DNA of 53,592 nucleotides from Clostridium sp. 28_12. Lineage in GTDB: Bacteria > Bacillota > Clostridia > TANB77 > CAG-508. A program made the translations under genes and the position numbers. The stretch covers positions 1-53,592 of the forward strand of contig MNRR01000038.1 of NCBI GenBank assembly GCA_001916055.1, in the 5' to 3' direction. The notes under the pieces were generated by a model. The model saw only the letters and a list, made by a program, of their open reading frames with translations, was not told the DNA's origin and did no database searches. Every line of letters begins with the position of its first letter. Position 1 is the stretch's first letter. This document shows, in pieces, positions 22,672 to 32,168 of this stretch.

Positions 22672-24514
22672 AAGTTCCTATCCCCTTTTTCTTTAAATTA
22701 GCAATTTCAGCTTTTTGTGATTTAATCTTATCTTGTTGTTCAACTAATACCCTTACTAATTCGTCACTTATTTTTTTTTCATTTTCCTCAATCTGTTCCT
22801 CTAAATCCTCTTCTTTTATAGTGATGTCAATTTCACCTTTTAAATAACCTCTTACTGTATTTCTAACAGTTTTATCACAGATTAATGAACCATTTGCTTT
22901 TAAATATTCTACACATTTATCTACATCTTCCTCTGTTGGCTTTACTTCTTGTCCATTAATAATCAATATAGTAGATTTTAAGTACTCTGTTTTTGCAAAA
23001 GGCTTTTTATATGATTTATAAGTTTTTACGTATTTATATAAACCTCTTATGACATCTGCATCCATATTTTCTTTTTTGGCAAAAATAATTAAATCATCAA
23101 TTGATGTTTTTGAGCATTTTACATAGTCTTCTAATGTCATTTCGCCTTTTCCTAATTTTTCTGCCTTACCTTTAAGTCCTAAATAATTTTTTCTTTGTTG
23201 ATTTTTTTTAATTTCTTTCTCTTTAGCTTCTTTTTCTTCTTGTTCTTCCCTTGTTAAGCCGTTTCTATTGGTTCCTTTGGAATTATATCCATCTCTATCA
23301 TACCCTTCTCTATCAACACCAACACTCTCTTGATCAAAACACTTGCTAGCATATGTATATATACCAGCTGTGTAACCATCTTCTCCCCATAGTGTTCTCG
23401 TGTTAAAATTTATTTCTACTTTACCAACTAAATACCAATTGCTGTTTAAATATCGCATGTAGTCTTCTTTTTCTTGCCACACACTCCTTATATCACCCAT
23501 ATCATATCCTAATCGATTAACTCCATTAATATCATATCCATTACTGTCATATCCATCGTTATCATAAGGAGTTCCATTTTGATGAATACCTTTTATATTA
23601 AATCCTTTAGAATCATATTCAGATTGTGTTTCTATGTTTATTCCTTCTTGATCCCAGCCATTGATATCATATCCCTGTTCATCATATTTTGTTCGTGTAA
23701 TATGATGAATTTCATCAAATCTAAAACCTCTATCATCCAAACCATTGTTTTTGTATCCTAATGCTTTTAAAATATTTCTATCCGTTTTTGATAAAGGAGA
23801 TTCGTCATCGATTTCAAAATTCTTATTATAACCATATTTATCATATCCTTTTCTGTTATATCCAGTTTCTTTATTGTATCCCCAATAATCAAAGCCTTCA
23901 TCGTCATATTTTGTTCCATTTCTATGTATTCCTTTTTCATTAAAACCATTTCTATTATATCCTTCTTTGTCGTAACCAAAATAGTTAAAGCCTTCTCTAT
24001 TATATCCATCTTTGTCACGCCCCATATAATTAAAGCCTTCATCATCATATTCTGTTCCATTTCTGTGTATTCTGTATCTATCAAAGCCTTTTCTATTATA
24101 CCCTTCTTTATCATAGCCATATTGGTCATATCCATCTCTATTAAAGCCCTTTTTATTATATCCATTTCTGCCATATCCATCTTTATCGTAGCCCCAATAA
24201 TCAAAGCCTTCTCTATTATACCCTTCTTTATCATATCCTTCTCTGTTATATCCATCTTTATCGTATCCCCTATAATTAAAGCCTTCATCATCATATTCTG
24301 TTCCATTTCTGTGTATTCTTTTTTTATCAAAACCTCTTCTATTATATCCATCTTTACCGTAGCCCCAATAATCAAAGCCATCTCTATTATAGCCATCTTT
24401 ATCGTAGCCCTTCATATCAAAGCCTTCTTTATTATAGCCATCTCTATCGTATCCCCCCTTATTAAAGCCATCTTTATCGTAGCCATATTTATCATATATA
24501 TTTTTTTCTTCCAT
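22661..24514 (-). CDS. [YF][DN]xxG pentarepeat protein
   Basis: 617 residues. The first 260 and parts up to about 430 are tandem five-residue units with consensus [YF]-[DN]-x-x-G (YDKDG YNREG FDYWG ...), broken at intervals by IHRNGTEYDDEG, which makes a higher-order repeat of about 60 residues. It is not the A(D/N)Lxx pentapeptide repeat. Near 345-395 is a short non-repeat region (WYLVGKVEINFNTRTLWGED). Residues 430-617 are charged and helical and end in a coiled coil. No signal peptide is seen. Regular aromatic-glycine turns suggest a beta-solenoid or a flexible fibre. In an operon with two membrane proteins upstream and two small proteins downstream. Confidence 0.75.
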   Translation of the reverse strand: MEEKNIYDKYGYDKDGFNKGGYDRDGYNKEGFDMKGYDKDGYNRDGFDYWGYGKDGYNRRGFDKKRIHRNGTEYDDEGFNYRGYDKDGYNREGYDKEGYNREGFDYWGYDKDGYGRNGYNKKGFNRDGYDQYGYDKEGYNRKGFDRYRIHRNGTEYDDEGFNYMGRDKDGYNREGFNYFGYDKEGYNRNGFNEKGIHRNGTKYDDEGFDYWGYNKETGYNRKGYDKYGYNKNFEIDDESPLSKTDRNILKALGYKNNGLDDRGFRFDEIHHITRTKYDEQGYDINGWDQEGINIETQSEYDSKGFNIKGIHQNGTPYDNDGYDSNGYDINGVNRLGYDMGDIRSVWQEKEDYMRYLNSNWYLVGKVEINFNTRTLWGEDGYTAGIYTYASKCFDQESVGVDREGYDRDGYNSKGTNRNGLTREEQEEKEAKEKEIKKNQQRKNYLGLKGKAEKLGKGEMTLEDYVKCSKTSIDDLIIFAKKENMDADVIRGLYKYVKTYKSYKKPFAKTEYLKSTILIINGQEVKPTEEDVDKCVEYLKANGSLICDKTVRNTVRGYLKGEIDITIKEEDLEEQIEENEKKISDELVRVLVEQQDKIKSQKAEIANLKKKGIGTYGE

Positions 24515-24568
24515 TTTCTCCTCCTACTTTTGCAACTATAAATCACAAAAATTACAATTTTATGCAAA

Positions 24569-25051
24569 TCACTTATTTTCTTTGTTTTCATCATATCCTT
24601 CATAAAACCAATCCATTTTTTCTTTATATTTAGTTGGATTATCAGCATTTGCCAAATCATTATTAATTTTAAACAAAAGTATTAGATATGCTATTGTTAA
24701 AAATTCTCCTCCTCCATAAGCATAACCAGCTATAAAAATATCAACACCACTTGCAATACTAGTTAATAAACTAATTAAATCATATATTAATATCCATCCT
24801 ATTGCTACCATAGAGCAGATAAGATATCTTTTCGCTCTTGTTTCATTATATTTTCCCATAAAGCTATTTGAAATTAATAAAAATATTAGTGAAATAATCT
24901 CAAAAACCACACCAAAATCAAATTCACCCATAAGAAGAGGTATAACATATGTTAGGATGCTTATAATTATTAATACCATTGCAATTTTACTTACATTTCT
25001 TGCTTTATCAATATTTACTTTTCTTATAAAATTTTTTTCGTCGTCATTCAT
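24569..25051 (-). CDS. Membrane protein with four or so helices
   Basis: 160 residues from the ATG at 25051 (AAGGAGATTAAAGAA upstream; an upstream in-frame start would overlap the preceding gene). Hydrophobic segments lie near 24-42, 50-70, 80-100 and 110-135. The tail is charged. No family recognised. It starts 4 bases after the stop of the preceding membrane protein gene, so they form one operon with the repeat protein. Confidence 0.7.
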   Translation of the reverse strand: MNDDEKNFIRKVNIDKARNVSKIAMVLIIISILTYVIPLLMGEFDFGVVFEIISLIFLLISNSFMGKYNETRAKRYLICSMVAIGWILIYDLISLLTSIASGVDIFIAGYAYGGGEFLTIAYLILLFKINNDLANADNPTKYKEKMDWFYEGYDENKENK

Positions 25052-25055
25052 TTCT

Positions 25056-25811
25056 TTAATCTCCTTTATCTTCATCAAAAAATATTGCATCATCTTTGCT
25101 TAATCGAACTTTTTTATTACTAATTTCAATTATTCTAAGCATTTGAAATACCAGTAAAATATTAAGTAACAGATTTAGTCCTAATGTTCCATATGTTTTT
25201 ATTTTGAAAATTTTATATAATTCCATGCATTCATCTATGTAATATTCCTTTTCAGACTTTATACTAAGCCCATTTATCCCTACATTTATTTGAGACTTAG
25301 TCTCTGTATTTTCGTTAATATTTTGTTCATTATATATTTGTTCAAATTTTTCTTTCGTATATGTCGTATCCAAACCTATTTTTATTCCGTAAAAAATCAG
25401 CATTGTCAGCATAGAAATTCCAAAAACAATCATAAGTCTTTTAATTAAGGACTCTTCACTTTTGGAATATATTTTTGCTATAACTGTTGCCACCAATAGC
25501 AAAATTGTTATTATTAATTGTGAATTTAAAAATAGTTTTTTTACTCCTTCTATTGGATCTATAATTGTAGATTTGTATGTAGCTAAATATGCTACTGCAG
25601 CAGTTATTAACATTATAAGTGTTAATGTTACTGATATTGCTACATATGTACTATCTTCTTTAAGATATATATAGTAACGTCTACCATATAACCTTCCTAA
25701 TGCAAATAGTTTTTCCTCTTCTCTTTCTTTATTATTCTGATTTATATTATTATCATTTGAATTGTTCCCAAAATTTATTGATGGAACCTCTCCTCTTCCC
25801 ATAAAAGCCAT
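25056..25811 (-). CDS. Membrane protein, first gene of the repeat-protein operon
   Basis: 251 residues from the ATG at 25811 after GAAAGGGG. A polar Asn-rich N terminus (NNSNDNNINQNN) is followed by membrane helices near residues 60-80, 95-110, 125-145 and 215-235, with an extra-membrane loop of about 60 residues before the last. No domain recognised. It may anchor the repeat protein at the membrane; that is inference from the operon only. Confidence 0.7.
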   Translation of the reverse strand: MAFMGRGEVPSINFGNNSNDNNINQNNKEREEEKLFALGRLYGRRYYIYLKEDSTYVAISVTLTLIMLITAAVAYLATYKSTIIDPIEGVKKLFLNSQLIITILLLVATVIAKIYSKSEESLIKRLMIVFGISMLTMLIFYGIKIGLDTTYTKEKFEQIYNEQNINENTETKSQINVGINGLSIKSEKEYYIDECMELYKIFKIKTYGTLGLNLLLNILLVFQMLRIIEISNKKVRLSKDDAIFFDEDKGD

Positions 25812-25832
25812 AGTTTTTTCCCCTTTCATAAA

Positions 25833-27155
25833 CTATTTCCAATCTTTAATTCGTTCTTTAAAATCTTCAAAATCAATCAACTTCCAAGACCAATTATTAT
25901 CACTTTCTGTTCCTGGAACATTAATTCTAGCAGTTTCATCTAGACCTAAAATATCTTGAAGCATAATAATTGGCATTTTTGCCTTGCATTTTAATAAATA
26001 TTGCATAATTCCAATATTCACATTAATGTCATAGCATTCATTTCTTCTTAAAAATTCCTTTAATTTCCACTTATGTTCATCATCAAGTGTTTTATACCAT
26101 CCGTAAATCGTATTACAGTCATGGTTTCCTGGAAAAACTAACACGTTTTCATCTTCATTGTCTCTATCATAAAGATTGTCTAAGTCTATTGAAAATTGTA
26201 ATATTTTTTGTCTTGTAAATCCATAATGTTGTCTTAATTTTATTGTTTCTTCTCTAATTTCTCCTAAATCTTCAATTATTAGATTTTCAACCTTGATATT
26301 TCTATCTTTAAATAACTCATCAAAAAATCCATAACTAACTCCGTCTGTATATGAACCTTCTTTTCCTGTTTTTCCTATTGGAATTTTAAAAAATGAATCA
26401 TATCCTCTAAAGTAATCAATTCTAACTTTATCGAATAATTTTAGATGATATCTAAATCTTTTTATTAAATATTGATAATTGTCTTTTTTTAGGTTTTCTA
26501 CATTATATACTGGGCTATTCCATTTTTGACCATTCTCGTTAAAGTAGTCTGGAGGTGTTCCTGATTCAAATGTAAATTTTCCATTTTCCATTTCGAAACA
26601 TTCTGGATTATATTGTGTTTCTACTGATTCAAATACTGGATATACTGGCATATCACCTATTATTTCTATACCTTTTGAATTTGCATATTGCTTTAACTCC
26701 ATCCATTGTTTATATGCAATATATTGTAGAAATAAATAATATTCTTTGTTGTAGTTACTTCTTTCACTTGAAAATTCAGCATATTCATTCATTTCTTTTA
26801 GTTTTATAAATTCTTCATACTCACTATCTGGTTTAAAATTTTTAAATGCTTCTTCATAATATTTTTGTTTGAAATTGTCATATACTGCTCTGCCTTTGTT
26901 TTCTCTTGTTTCAGCTTTTTGTATCAATCCTTGTTCTTTCAATTTATCTAATGAGATATAGTCTTCTTCTAATGCATAATAGCTTATTGGTGAATATGGA
27001 TGTTTGTCACATTCGTTTATTGGCAACACTTCCCAGTATTTTATATTATTTTCGCTTAATATGTTTATAAATTGATATGCTTCATATCCAAAGTCTCCAA
27101 TTCCATATTTGCTTGGAAGTGAAAATATTGGTAACAAAATTCCTTTTTCTTTCAT
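25833..27155 (-). CDS. malQ: 4-alpha-glucanotransferase (GH77)
   Basis: 440 residues. LLPIFSLPSKYGIGDFG at the N terminus, nucleophile D247 in RIDYFRG, acid/base E295 in IEDLG and D346 in GNHDCNT are the GH77 landmarks. It transfers glucan chains between maltodextrins, acting with the GH13 enzyme at 43368-45236 in starch or glycogen breakdown. At 440 residues it is shorter than the common 500-residue form, but the catalytic core is complete. AGAAAGGAAC precedes the ATG. The GIY-YIG gene upstream ends 24 bases before. Confidence 0.92.
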   Translation of the reverse strand: MKEKGILLPIFSLPSKYGIGDFGYEAYQFINILSENNIKYWEVLPINECDKHPYSPISYYALEEDYISLDKLKEQGLIQKAETRENKGRAVYDNFKQKYYEEAFKNFKPDSEYEEFIKLKEMNEYAEFSSERSNYNKEYYLFLQYIAYKQWMELKQYANSKGIEIIGDMPVYPVFESVETQYNPECFEMENGKFTFESGTPPDYFNENGQKWNSPVYNVENLKKDNYQYLIKRFRYHLKLFDKVRIDYFRGYDSFFKIPIGKTGKEGSYTDGVSYGFFDELFKDRNIKVENLIIEDLGEIREETIKLRQHYGFTRQKILQFSIDLDNLYDRDNEDENVLVFPGNHDCNTIYGWYKTLDDEHKWKLKEFLRRNECYDINVNIGIMQYLLKCKAKMPIIMLQDILGLDETARINVPGTESDNNWSWKLIDFEDFKERIKDWK

Positions 27156-27179
27156 ATATCTTTTGTTCCTTTCTTTAAT

Positions 27180-27485
27180 TTAGTTGCATCTTCTGTATCT
27201 TCTGCAATCTACTTTTCCTTTTAAATAACTGCTCAGTTTTTCACCATTTATTAATTTCTCTTTTTGTTGTTTTGATAATTGTTTAATTTGATATTCTAAT
27301 TTACATGCTAGTGATTTTTCTTTGCTTTTCCATGCAGTTTCTAGTTTTATTGCATTATGCGACTTTGTATATTTTGCTCCATTTTTACTTTTGTTTATGT
27401 GCTCATTTATTCTTTTTTCTAAGTTATTTGTCATTCCTGTATATATTGAATTGTCTGCACATCTAACCATATATGTGTAATACAT
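27180..27485 (-). CDS. GIY-YIG nuclease-like protein (UPF0213 type)
   Basis: 101 residues. TYMVRCADNSIYTGMTNNLE followed by KRINEHNKSKNGAKYTKSH-type residues is the YhbQ/UPF0213 form of the GIY-YIG fold, single domain without DNA-binding partner. A DNA repair or structure-specific role is suggested for relatives. AGAGGAAAAAA lies before the ATG. Confidence 0.85.
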   Translation of the reverse strand: MYYTYMVRCADNSIYTGMTNNLEKRINEHINKSKNGAKYTKSHNAIKLETAWKSKEKSLACKLEYQIKQLSKQQKEKLINGEKLSSYLKGKVDCRRYRRCN

Positions 27486-27543
27486 TTATTTTTTCCTCTT
27501 ATATTATGTTATTATATTTGCTTTTAATTGTCAATAAAAAAAT

Positions 27544-27590
27544 GGCTACATAGAATATCCTAATTAAAATATTCTATGTAGCCTCTTTCT
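27544..27590 (-). terminator. Terminator with a 15-pair perfect stem
   Basis: GGCTACATAGAATAT (27544-27558) with ATATTCTATGTAGCC (27569-27583); the T run lies on the minus-strand side. It ends the 27589-27795 gene. Confidence 0.9.
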
Positions 27591-27795
27591 AATTACGAAT
27601 GATATTAAATTTAGTACAATTATTTGTAATGGCCTTTAGTTTGACATTATATTCATAGCCTACTGGTAATTTTAAGTACCGTGGATTTCTTCCCTTCACA
27701 GCTATTGAATCAATATCCTCAATTTTAAACTGTACCTCTGGGTTCAATCTTCCTAAAATGTTAATGAAATTTTCTACTTCTGCATATTTGTTCAT
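27589..27795 (-). CDS. Hypothetical small protein
   Basis: 68 residues, unrecognised: an N-terminal helix (VENFINILGRLN) and a beta-rich remainder (RNPRYLKLPVGYEYNVKL). A strong site AAAAGGAGAAAACGTT precedes the ATG and a perfect terminator follows, so it is a free-standing transcript. The composition is richer in GC than its neighbours, as for several singleton genes here. Confidence 0.6.
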   Translation of the reverse strand: MNKYAEVENFINILGRLNPEVQFKIEDIDSIAVKGRNPRYLKLPVGYEYNVKLKAITNNCTKFNIIRN

Positions 27796-27995
27796 AACGT
27801 TTTCTCCTTTTCTCTTGGTTATTTTCTATTGTTGCTTTGTATAAACAGGCACTGCCTGTAAAAAGGTTTTTCTTTTTTCCACCTCCTAAGAGCTTATTTG
27901 CTTGCTACAATTAAATTATAACATATTTATATTAATAAATAAAATTAATTATTCTTATGTTTGTTATAAGCGTTTCTTATATATCTAATAATAAT

Positions 27996-28035
27996 AAAGA
28001 CAGGTCCTACAGTTGTAGGTTTCCTGTCTTTTTTG
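27996..28035. terminator. Bidirectional terminator
   Basis: AAAGACAGG 27996-28004 with CCTGTCTTT 28023-28031, inner CCTAC/GTAGG; T run on the plus side and AT run on the minus side, just after the MYG1-like gene. Confidence 0.8.
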
Positions 28036-28041
28036 ATGATA

Positions 28042-28944
28042 CTAAGCTTCGACTGCTTTTTTCGCTAATGCATATGCATCAGTAAATGTCTCTGCCCCAC
28101 CAATAAAGCCAGCAGGATGACAAAAACTTGCAGTTCTCACTCCTGTGACGAGCTGAAGGTCTGAACCGTTAAGCCCTTTCCATTCTTCTGGTACAGGCTT
28201 TCTCTGCCCAAAGCTTCCTAATCCGTCTGGCACACACTGCCAATTGTAGCCACCTCTGTTAGATGGAAATACTACAAACTGGATTTCGTCAGCTTTAGAG
28301 TTCGTTGACGAGAAAATATACTCCTGCCAAGGAACAAACTGGTTAAGAACCATTATATGCTCTTCGGATTTTTCTATTGCCTCTTCAACAATCTGCTCAG
28401 CTTTTGCCTTTGAAGTTGCAGATACCAAAGCATTGTCAAAGACAACCTCTGCAAATGCCACTGCTTTTGCAAAAGCTTCATCAGAATCTTCATTGCTATC
28501 CCAATTAGGATTGAATCCTGATATTACAGAAGAGAGACTCATTGCCTGAGCCGGATAATCAACTTTTGGCATTGTACCATTATCTACGGAATCGATTCCC
28601 TGGATAAGGTCTCTGTCAACTAATTTCCATACCAGTTCAGGATTACGGGTGTCTGCTACAATTTTGTGGCCGAATTCTTTCCAAATTAATCCACATGCAG
28701 CGTATGGAACTCCGTTTTCACGTACTCCATTTCCACCTTTCTGGTGATGGTCAAACTTGCCATATCCGATGTCGTATACTACAACTTCATCTTTCAGATC
28801 TTCCGGAATTCTGAAAGTTCTGCAAATTGTTAAGTCTCCAAACACTTTCTCCAGAATTACAGTCGCAAAAACCTCATCAGCATGGAATGTTCCTCCATGA
28901 GTTACTGCTGTTGCTGTTTCGATGTTTTTTGTCATTTTAATCAT
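28042..28944 (-). CDS. MYG1-like DHH-family metal-dependent hydrolase
   Basis: 300 residues from the ATG at 28944 (GGAGGAAAAAAAC upstream). VTHGGTFHADEVFA, YDIGYGKFDHHQKGG and the tail TASFCHPAGFIGGAETFTDA are the MYG1/UPF0160 signature; eukaryotic MYG1 is a 3'-5' RNA exonuclease. The metal-binding residues (H, D, DHH) are present. GC content and codon use are clearly higher than in the flanking genes, and both sides have terminator-like stems, suggesting acquisition as a single gene. Confidence 0.88.
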   Translation of the reverse strand: MIKMTKNIETATAVTHGGTFHADEVFATVILEKVFGDLTICRTFRIPEDLKDEVVVYDIGYGKFDHHQKGGNGVRENGVPYAACGLIWKEFGHKIVADTRNPELVWKLVDRDLIQGIDSVDNGTMPKVDYPAQAMSLSSVISGFNPNWDSNEDSDEAFAKAVAFAEVVFDNALVSATSKAKAEQIVEEAIEKSEEHIMVLNQFVPWQEYIFSSTNSKADEIQFVVFPSNRGGYNWQCVPDGLGSFGQRKPVPEEWKGLNGSDLQLVTGVRTASFCHPAGFIGGAETFTDAYALAKKAVEA

Positions 28945-29051
28945 GTTTTTTTCCTCCTGCCTTTTGGCTTTGTATTTTTCAATGTACAACGTGTTACTGA
29001 ATATATTTTAACACATTTTACATAATTTTACAAGTATTGTTAGTTTTAATT

Positions 29052-29966
29052 TTACTTATGTTTATTATTAGTTGCGCTAATATTATAATAAGTTTTAATT
29101 TCTTTTACTAGCTCACTTGTTGCTTTATTAACCATATTCTTTTTTAATGTAGCAATTCCCTCTTGCATTGACTCAATTTGAACTTTCTCTACAATCTCAA
29201 TATCATTCATAATATCTGATAAGCTATCTGTTTCTGCAAATCCTATACCTATATCATTTAATACCATTTCTTTTACAAGAGCAGAACTAGATATTTCATG
29301 TTTTGCTATTAATTCCAAATTATTTTCTTTACAATATTCTATGAATATTTTATTTCTTGCTGAAGTTGGTTTTGGTAAAATCAAATTATGTTTTGAAAGT
29401 TCTTTTATATTTTTTACAGGATGTTTTTTTATATAATTTTTACTTGCAAAAAAACTGTAGTTAGATTTCTTTAATGGTATAACTTCGATATCTGCATACT
29501 TTTTGCCTAAATATGGCAAGCTCAATACAACTAAATCTAGCTCCCCATTTACTAATTTCTGCATCAATTCAGATGTTGAACCAGTAGTTACATATATCTC
29601 TATGTCTGGATATTTTTTTATAAAATCTAATAATGGACTAACTATTAACGAAGTAATTAAAGAATTGTTTCCACCAATTCTTACTTTTCCCTTTTCTAAT
29701 GTTATATATTTTGAAAATATGTTTTCAGCATTGTTCATTGTTTCTATACTATTTTTCACATATTCATAAAGATTTTTTCCTTCTTCTGTTAATTCTACTC
29801 CTGTTTTATTTCTATAAAAAACTTTTCCTCCTAATATTGTTTCAAGTTTTTGTATTGATTGAGTTACTGCTGATTGTGAAATATACATGCTCTCTGCCGC
29901 TTTTGATATGTTTTTGTATTTTACTACTTCACAAAAAACTCTATATAATTCTAAATCTACATTCAT
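29052..29966 (-). CDS. LysR-family transcriptional regulator
   Basis: 304 residues. N-terminal winged helix with ISKAAESMYISQSAVTQSIQ and the linker helix, then a periplasmic-binding-like effector domain (GKVRIGGNNSLITSLIVSPL). GGAGGAGAAAA precedes the ATG. Targets are unknown; the usual divergent partner gene is not present, since upstream lies the broken permease gene. Confidence 0.92.
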   Translation of the reverse strand: MNVDLELYRVFCEVVKYKNISKAAESMYISQSAVTQSIQKLETILGGKVFYRNKTGVELTEEGKNLYEYVKNSIETMNNAENIFSKYITLEKGKVRIGGNNSLITSLIVSPLLDFIKKYPDIEIYVTTGSTSELMQKLVNGELDLVVLSLPYLGKKYADIEVIPLKKSNYSFFASKNYIKKHPVKNIKELSKHNLILPKPTSARNKIFIEYCKENNLELIAKHEISSSALVKEMVLNDIGIGFAETDSLSDIMNDIEIVEKVQIESMQEGIATLKKNMVNKATSELVKEIKTYYNISATNNKHK

Positions 29967-30057
29967 ATATTTTCTCCTCCAATTTTATTATATATTAATA
30001 CATATAGTACTTCAAGTCTTGTTAAGTCAAAACATGTGATTTTGTATATTTTTATTT

Positions 30058-30093
30058 TAAAAAAAATTGAAGTTCAAGCCACGAACTCCAATT
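30058..30093 (-). terminator. Terminator of the permease fragment
   Basis: Minus strand ATTGGAGTTC with GAACTTCAAT and then T8. Confidence 0.8.
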
Positions 30094-30111
30094 CACAAAA
30101 TAATAATATAA

Positions 30112-30876
30112 TTAATCCACTGACTTCAATGCCTCAAGCATATCCACCACTTTCAATCTATTATTTACATAGTATTTTAAAACAAAAGTTACAAAAGCAA
30201 TTACAACTGCCGGAACAATATATGAGCTAATAGTAACTTTAGGATCAAACATAACTTCTGCTGGTGGAACTGCCACCAATATATAAGTATGAAGCAATAT
30301 TCCAATTATCCAGCCCACAATTACACCAATTATAGATAAGAAAATTGTTTCTTTGTAAATGTACATAGTAACTTCATTATCATAAAAACCTAAAACCTTA
30401 ATTGTACACAATTCTCTAATTCTTTCTGCAACATTTATATTTGTAAGATTATATAAAATTACTACTGCGAGCATTGAGGCAACTATAATTAATACAATCA
30501 TTATTTGGTTAAGTGAATTTACTATTGTGTTTATTTGATTATATAATGTTGTATTTTGCACAATTCCTTTAACTGCTGATAATTCCATAAATTTAGCTGC
30601 TTGACTATTAGTATTTTCTGTGCTTGAATCATTTAGCAATAGTAATTTTGCATTTGATTCACAATCTTTTTGATATGCATTTTTATATTCCGTTGTATTC
30701 ATAAATATAAAATGTCCTGCATACATTTCACATATTCCAGAAACTTTTGCTGTTCTTTCTTTATTGCTACTATCTGTAAATGTGATTTCATCACCTTTAG
30801 AAATATTTAACAATTTTGAAAGTCTTTCTGAAATTACTATTCCATCATCTTGCAACTCTATTTTTTCTTCTGAAAA
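30112..30876 (-). pseudogene. FtsX/MacB-type ABC permease, 3' fragment
   Basis: About 250 residues of the C-terminal part remain: an extracellular beta-rich segment (EITFTDSSNKERTAKVSGIC) and three membrane helices with the FtsX-type signature NINVAERIRELCTIKVLGF. The first membrane helix and roughly the first half of the protein are gone. Its coding sequence stops making sense at about 30876, where a TetR gene starts on the opposite strand. No ABC ATPase gene is nearby. Confidence 0.8.
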
Positions 30877-31411
30877 GACTAAAAAGCTTATACGAAGCAC
30901 TTTTGCTCAATTAATAAAAGAAAATGATGGCCTAGATAAGGTTACTGTTAGTGAGCTTGTACGTAGAGCTGACATAAATAGAGGCACTTTTTATAATCAC
31001 TATGACAGCATATATGATATTGCAGAAGAATTTGAATCTGAGATTATTCAAACTCTTGTAGAAGATAATAAACCTTTGACTTCTTTAAATGATGTTAATG
31101 CTTATTTTGATAAGTTTATTGCTTATTTAAAGAAAAATGAAAAGACTTATCGTTTGTTCTTATCTTCTGAAGCTCCTCGCACTTTTCTTGTGAAGTTGAA
31201 TAATCTCGTATATGATAAATTATATACTTGTTTGACTTCTCTTAATACAAGAGTGCCTGAAAAAGAATTAAAATTTAATGTTTCTTTTTTTACTGATGGT
31301 ATTATTTATCAAGTTTTAAAATATTTTAATGGTACTGATTTATCTTTAGATGATATTTCTGATTATTCTAAATTGATGTTTAAGAATATATTTTTCAATA
31401 CTAAAGGCTAG
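30868..31411 (+). pseudogene. TetR-family regulator lacking its natural N terminus
   Basis: From about 30877 the frame reads EKTKKLIRSTFAQLIKENDG and VTVSELVRRADINRGTFYNH, a TetR helix-turn-helix, followed by a ligand domain to 31411. Its first few residues and start codon are missing; upstream the frame runs antisense through the permease fragment (a start at 30764 would add 37 foreign residues). Head-to-head fusion at TTCTTCTGAAAAGA with the permease marks a rearrangement. The protein might still be made as a chimera. Confidence 0.75.
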
Positions 31412-31430
31412 TGATATTTTCTCACTAGCC
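31406..31430. terminator. Hairpin between convergent genes
   Basis: GGCTAGTGA 31406-31414 with TCACTAGCC 31422-31430, nine perfect pairs, AT-rich tails. Confidence 0.75.
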
Positions 31431-31436
31431 CTTAAA

Positions 31437-32168
31437 TTATTTTACCCCTGCAGTCCACTTGCAAAAACCTATTTTATAATTTGATGTTCCATTAACTGCA
31501 TATCTTACCATTGCTCTATCTTTGAAAATTCCAAAGCAGTCACATTTTTCTCGTGGATTTAAACTTCCAATTTTTTTTGTGCAATCAGTATCTGCATAAA
31601 CATTTTCACTTGTACTTCCATTTTGATACGTTTTCACTGGCTCATCACTCCCACTCTTTATATTATTATCTATTGGTCTATCTACCATATAAGATTGGAC
31701 TAAATTCAAGAAATTTTGCCAACCTTCACTTAGTGTTCTATGTGGGCATCCTTTTGGTGGATAAAAATCTTCATGTTTTTTTACTTTATCAATTCCCCAG
31801 TTATTTTGTTTTAATAAATACGCTGTATATTCTGCCGCAAGCTTTTGAGCTTCTTCAAATCTTTCTCCTCCTGATTTTGAATAACATATTTCAAGTGCTA
31901 TTCCTTTTCGATTTCCCTTTCCATTCCCTCCATCTGTTGCATTCCAAGTGTTTCTATTAAATGGCACTCCTTGCACAATTCTACAATTATCTATTGCACA
32001 GTGAAATGATACTTTATTATTGTTCCCTATCATATAAGATATTTCTGCCATTGCTGATGCATCATTTGCTGTATTGTGAATTATTATAAACTCTGGATTC
32101 ATCTGATATGGACATTTTATTGCATATTTGCTTTCTGGCAATAACATTTTAACTATTTCCATCTGCAT
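31437..32168 (-). CDS. N-acetylmuramoyl-L-alanine amidase (Amidase_2), endolysin-like
   Basis: 243 residues. EFIIIHNTANDASA with zinc ligands, then SFHCAIDNCRIVQGVPFNRN and KGNRKGIALEICYS form the Amidase_2 core; HEDFYPPKGCPHR supplies the later zinc and catalytic residues. The C-terminal 60 residues (SENVYADTDCTKKIGSLNP) look like an SH3-type wall-binding domain. It cuts the amide bond between muramic acid and the stem peptide. No signal peptide, as for phage lysins. Coupled to a 42-residue upstream gene (overlap of 20 bases), with AGGAGA upstream of the ATG. Confidence 0.88.
   Translation of the reverse strand: MQMEIVKMLLPESKYAIKCPYQMNPEFIIIHNTANDASAMAEISYMIGNNNKVSFHCAIDNCRIVQGVPFNRNTWNATDGGNGKGNRKGIALEICYSKSGGERFEEAQKLAAEYTAYLLKQNNWGIDKVKKHEDFYPPKGCPHRTLSEGWQNFLNLVQSYMVDRPIDNNIKSGSDEPVKTYQNGSTSENVYADTDCTKKIGSLNPREKCDCFGIFKDRAMVRYAVNGTSNYKIGFCKWTAGVK

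Noticed and set aside
23767..24541. Long overlapping frames on both strands opposite the repeat protein
   Set aside because: They are low-complexity by-products of the 15-bp repeat (Ile/Met/Lys-rich) without ribosome sites; the [YF][DN]xxG frame is the coherent one.
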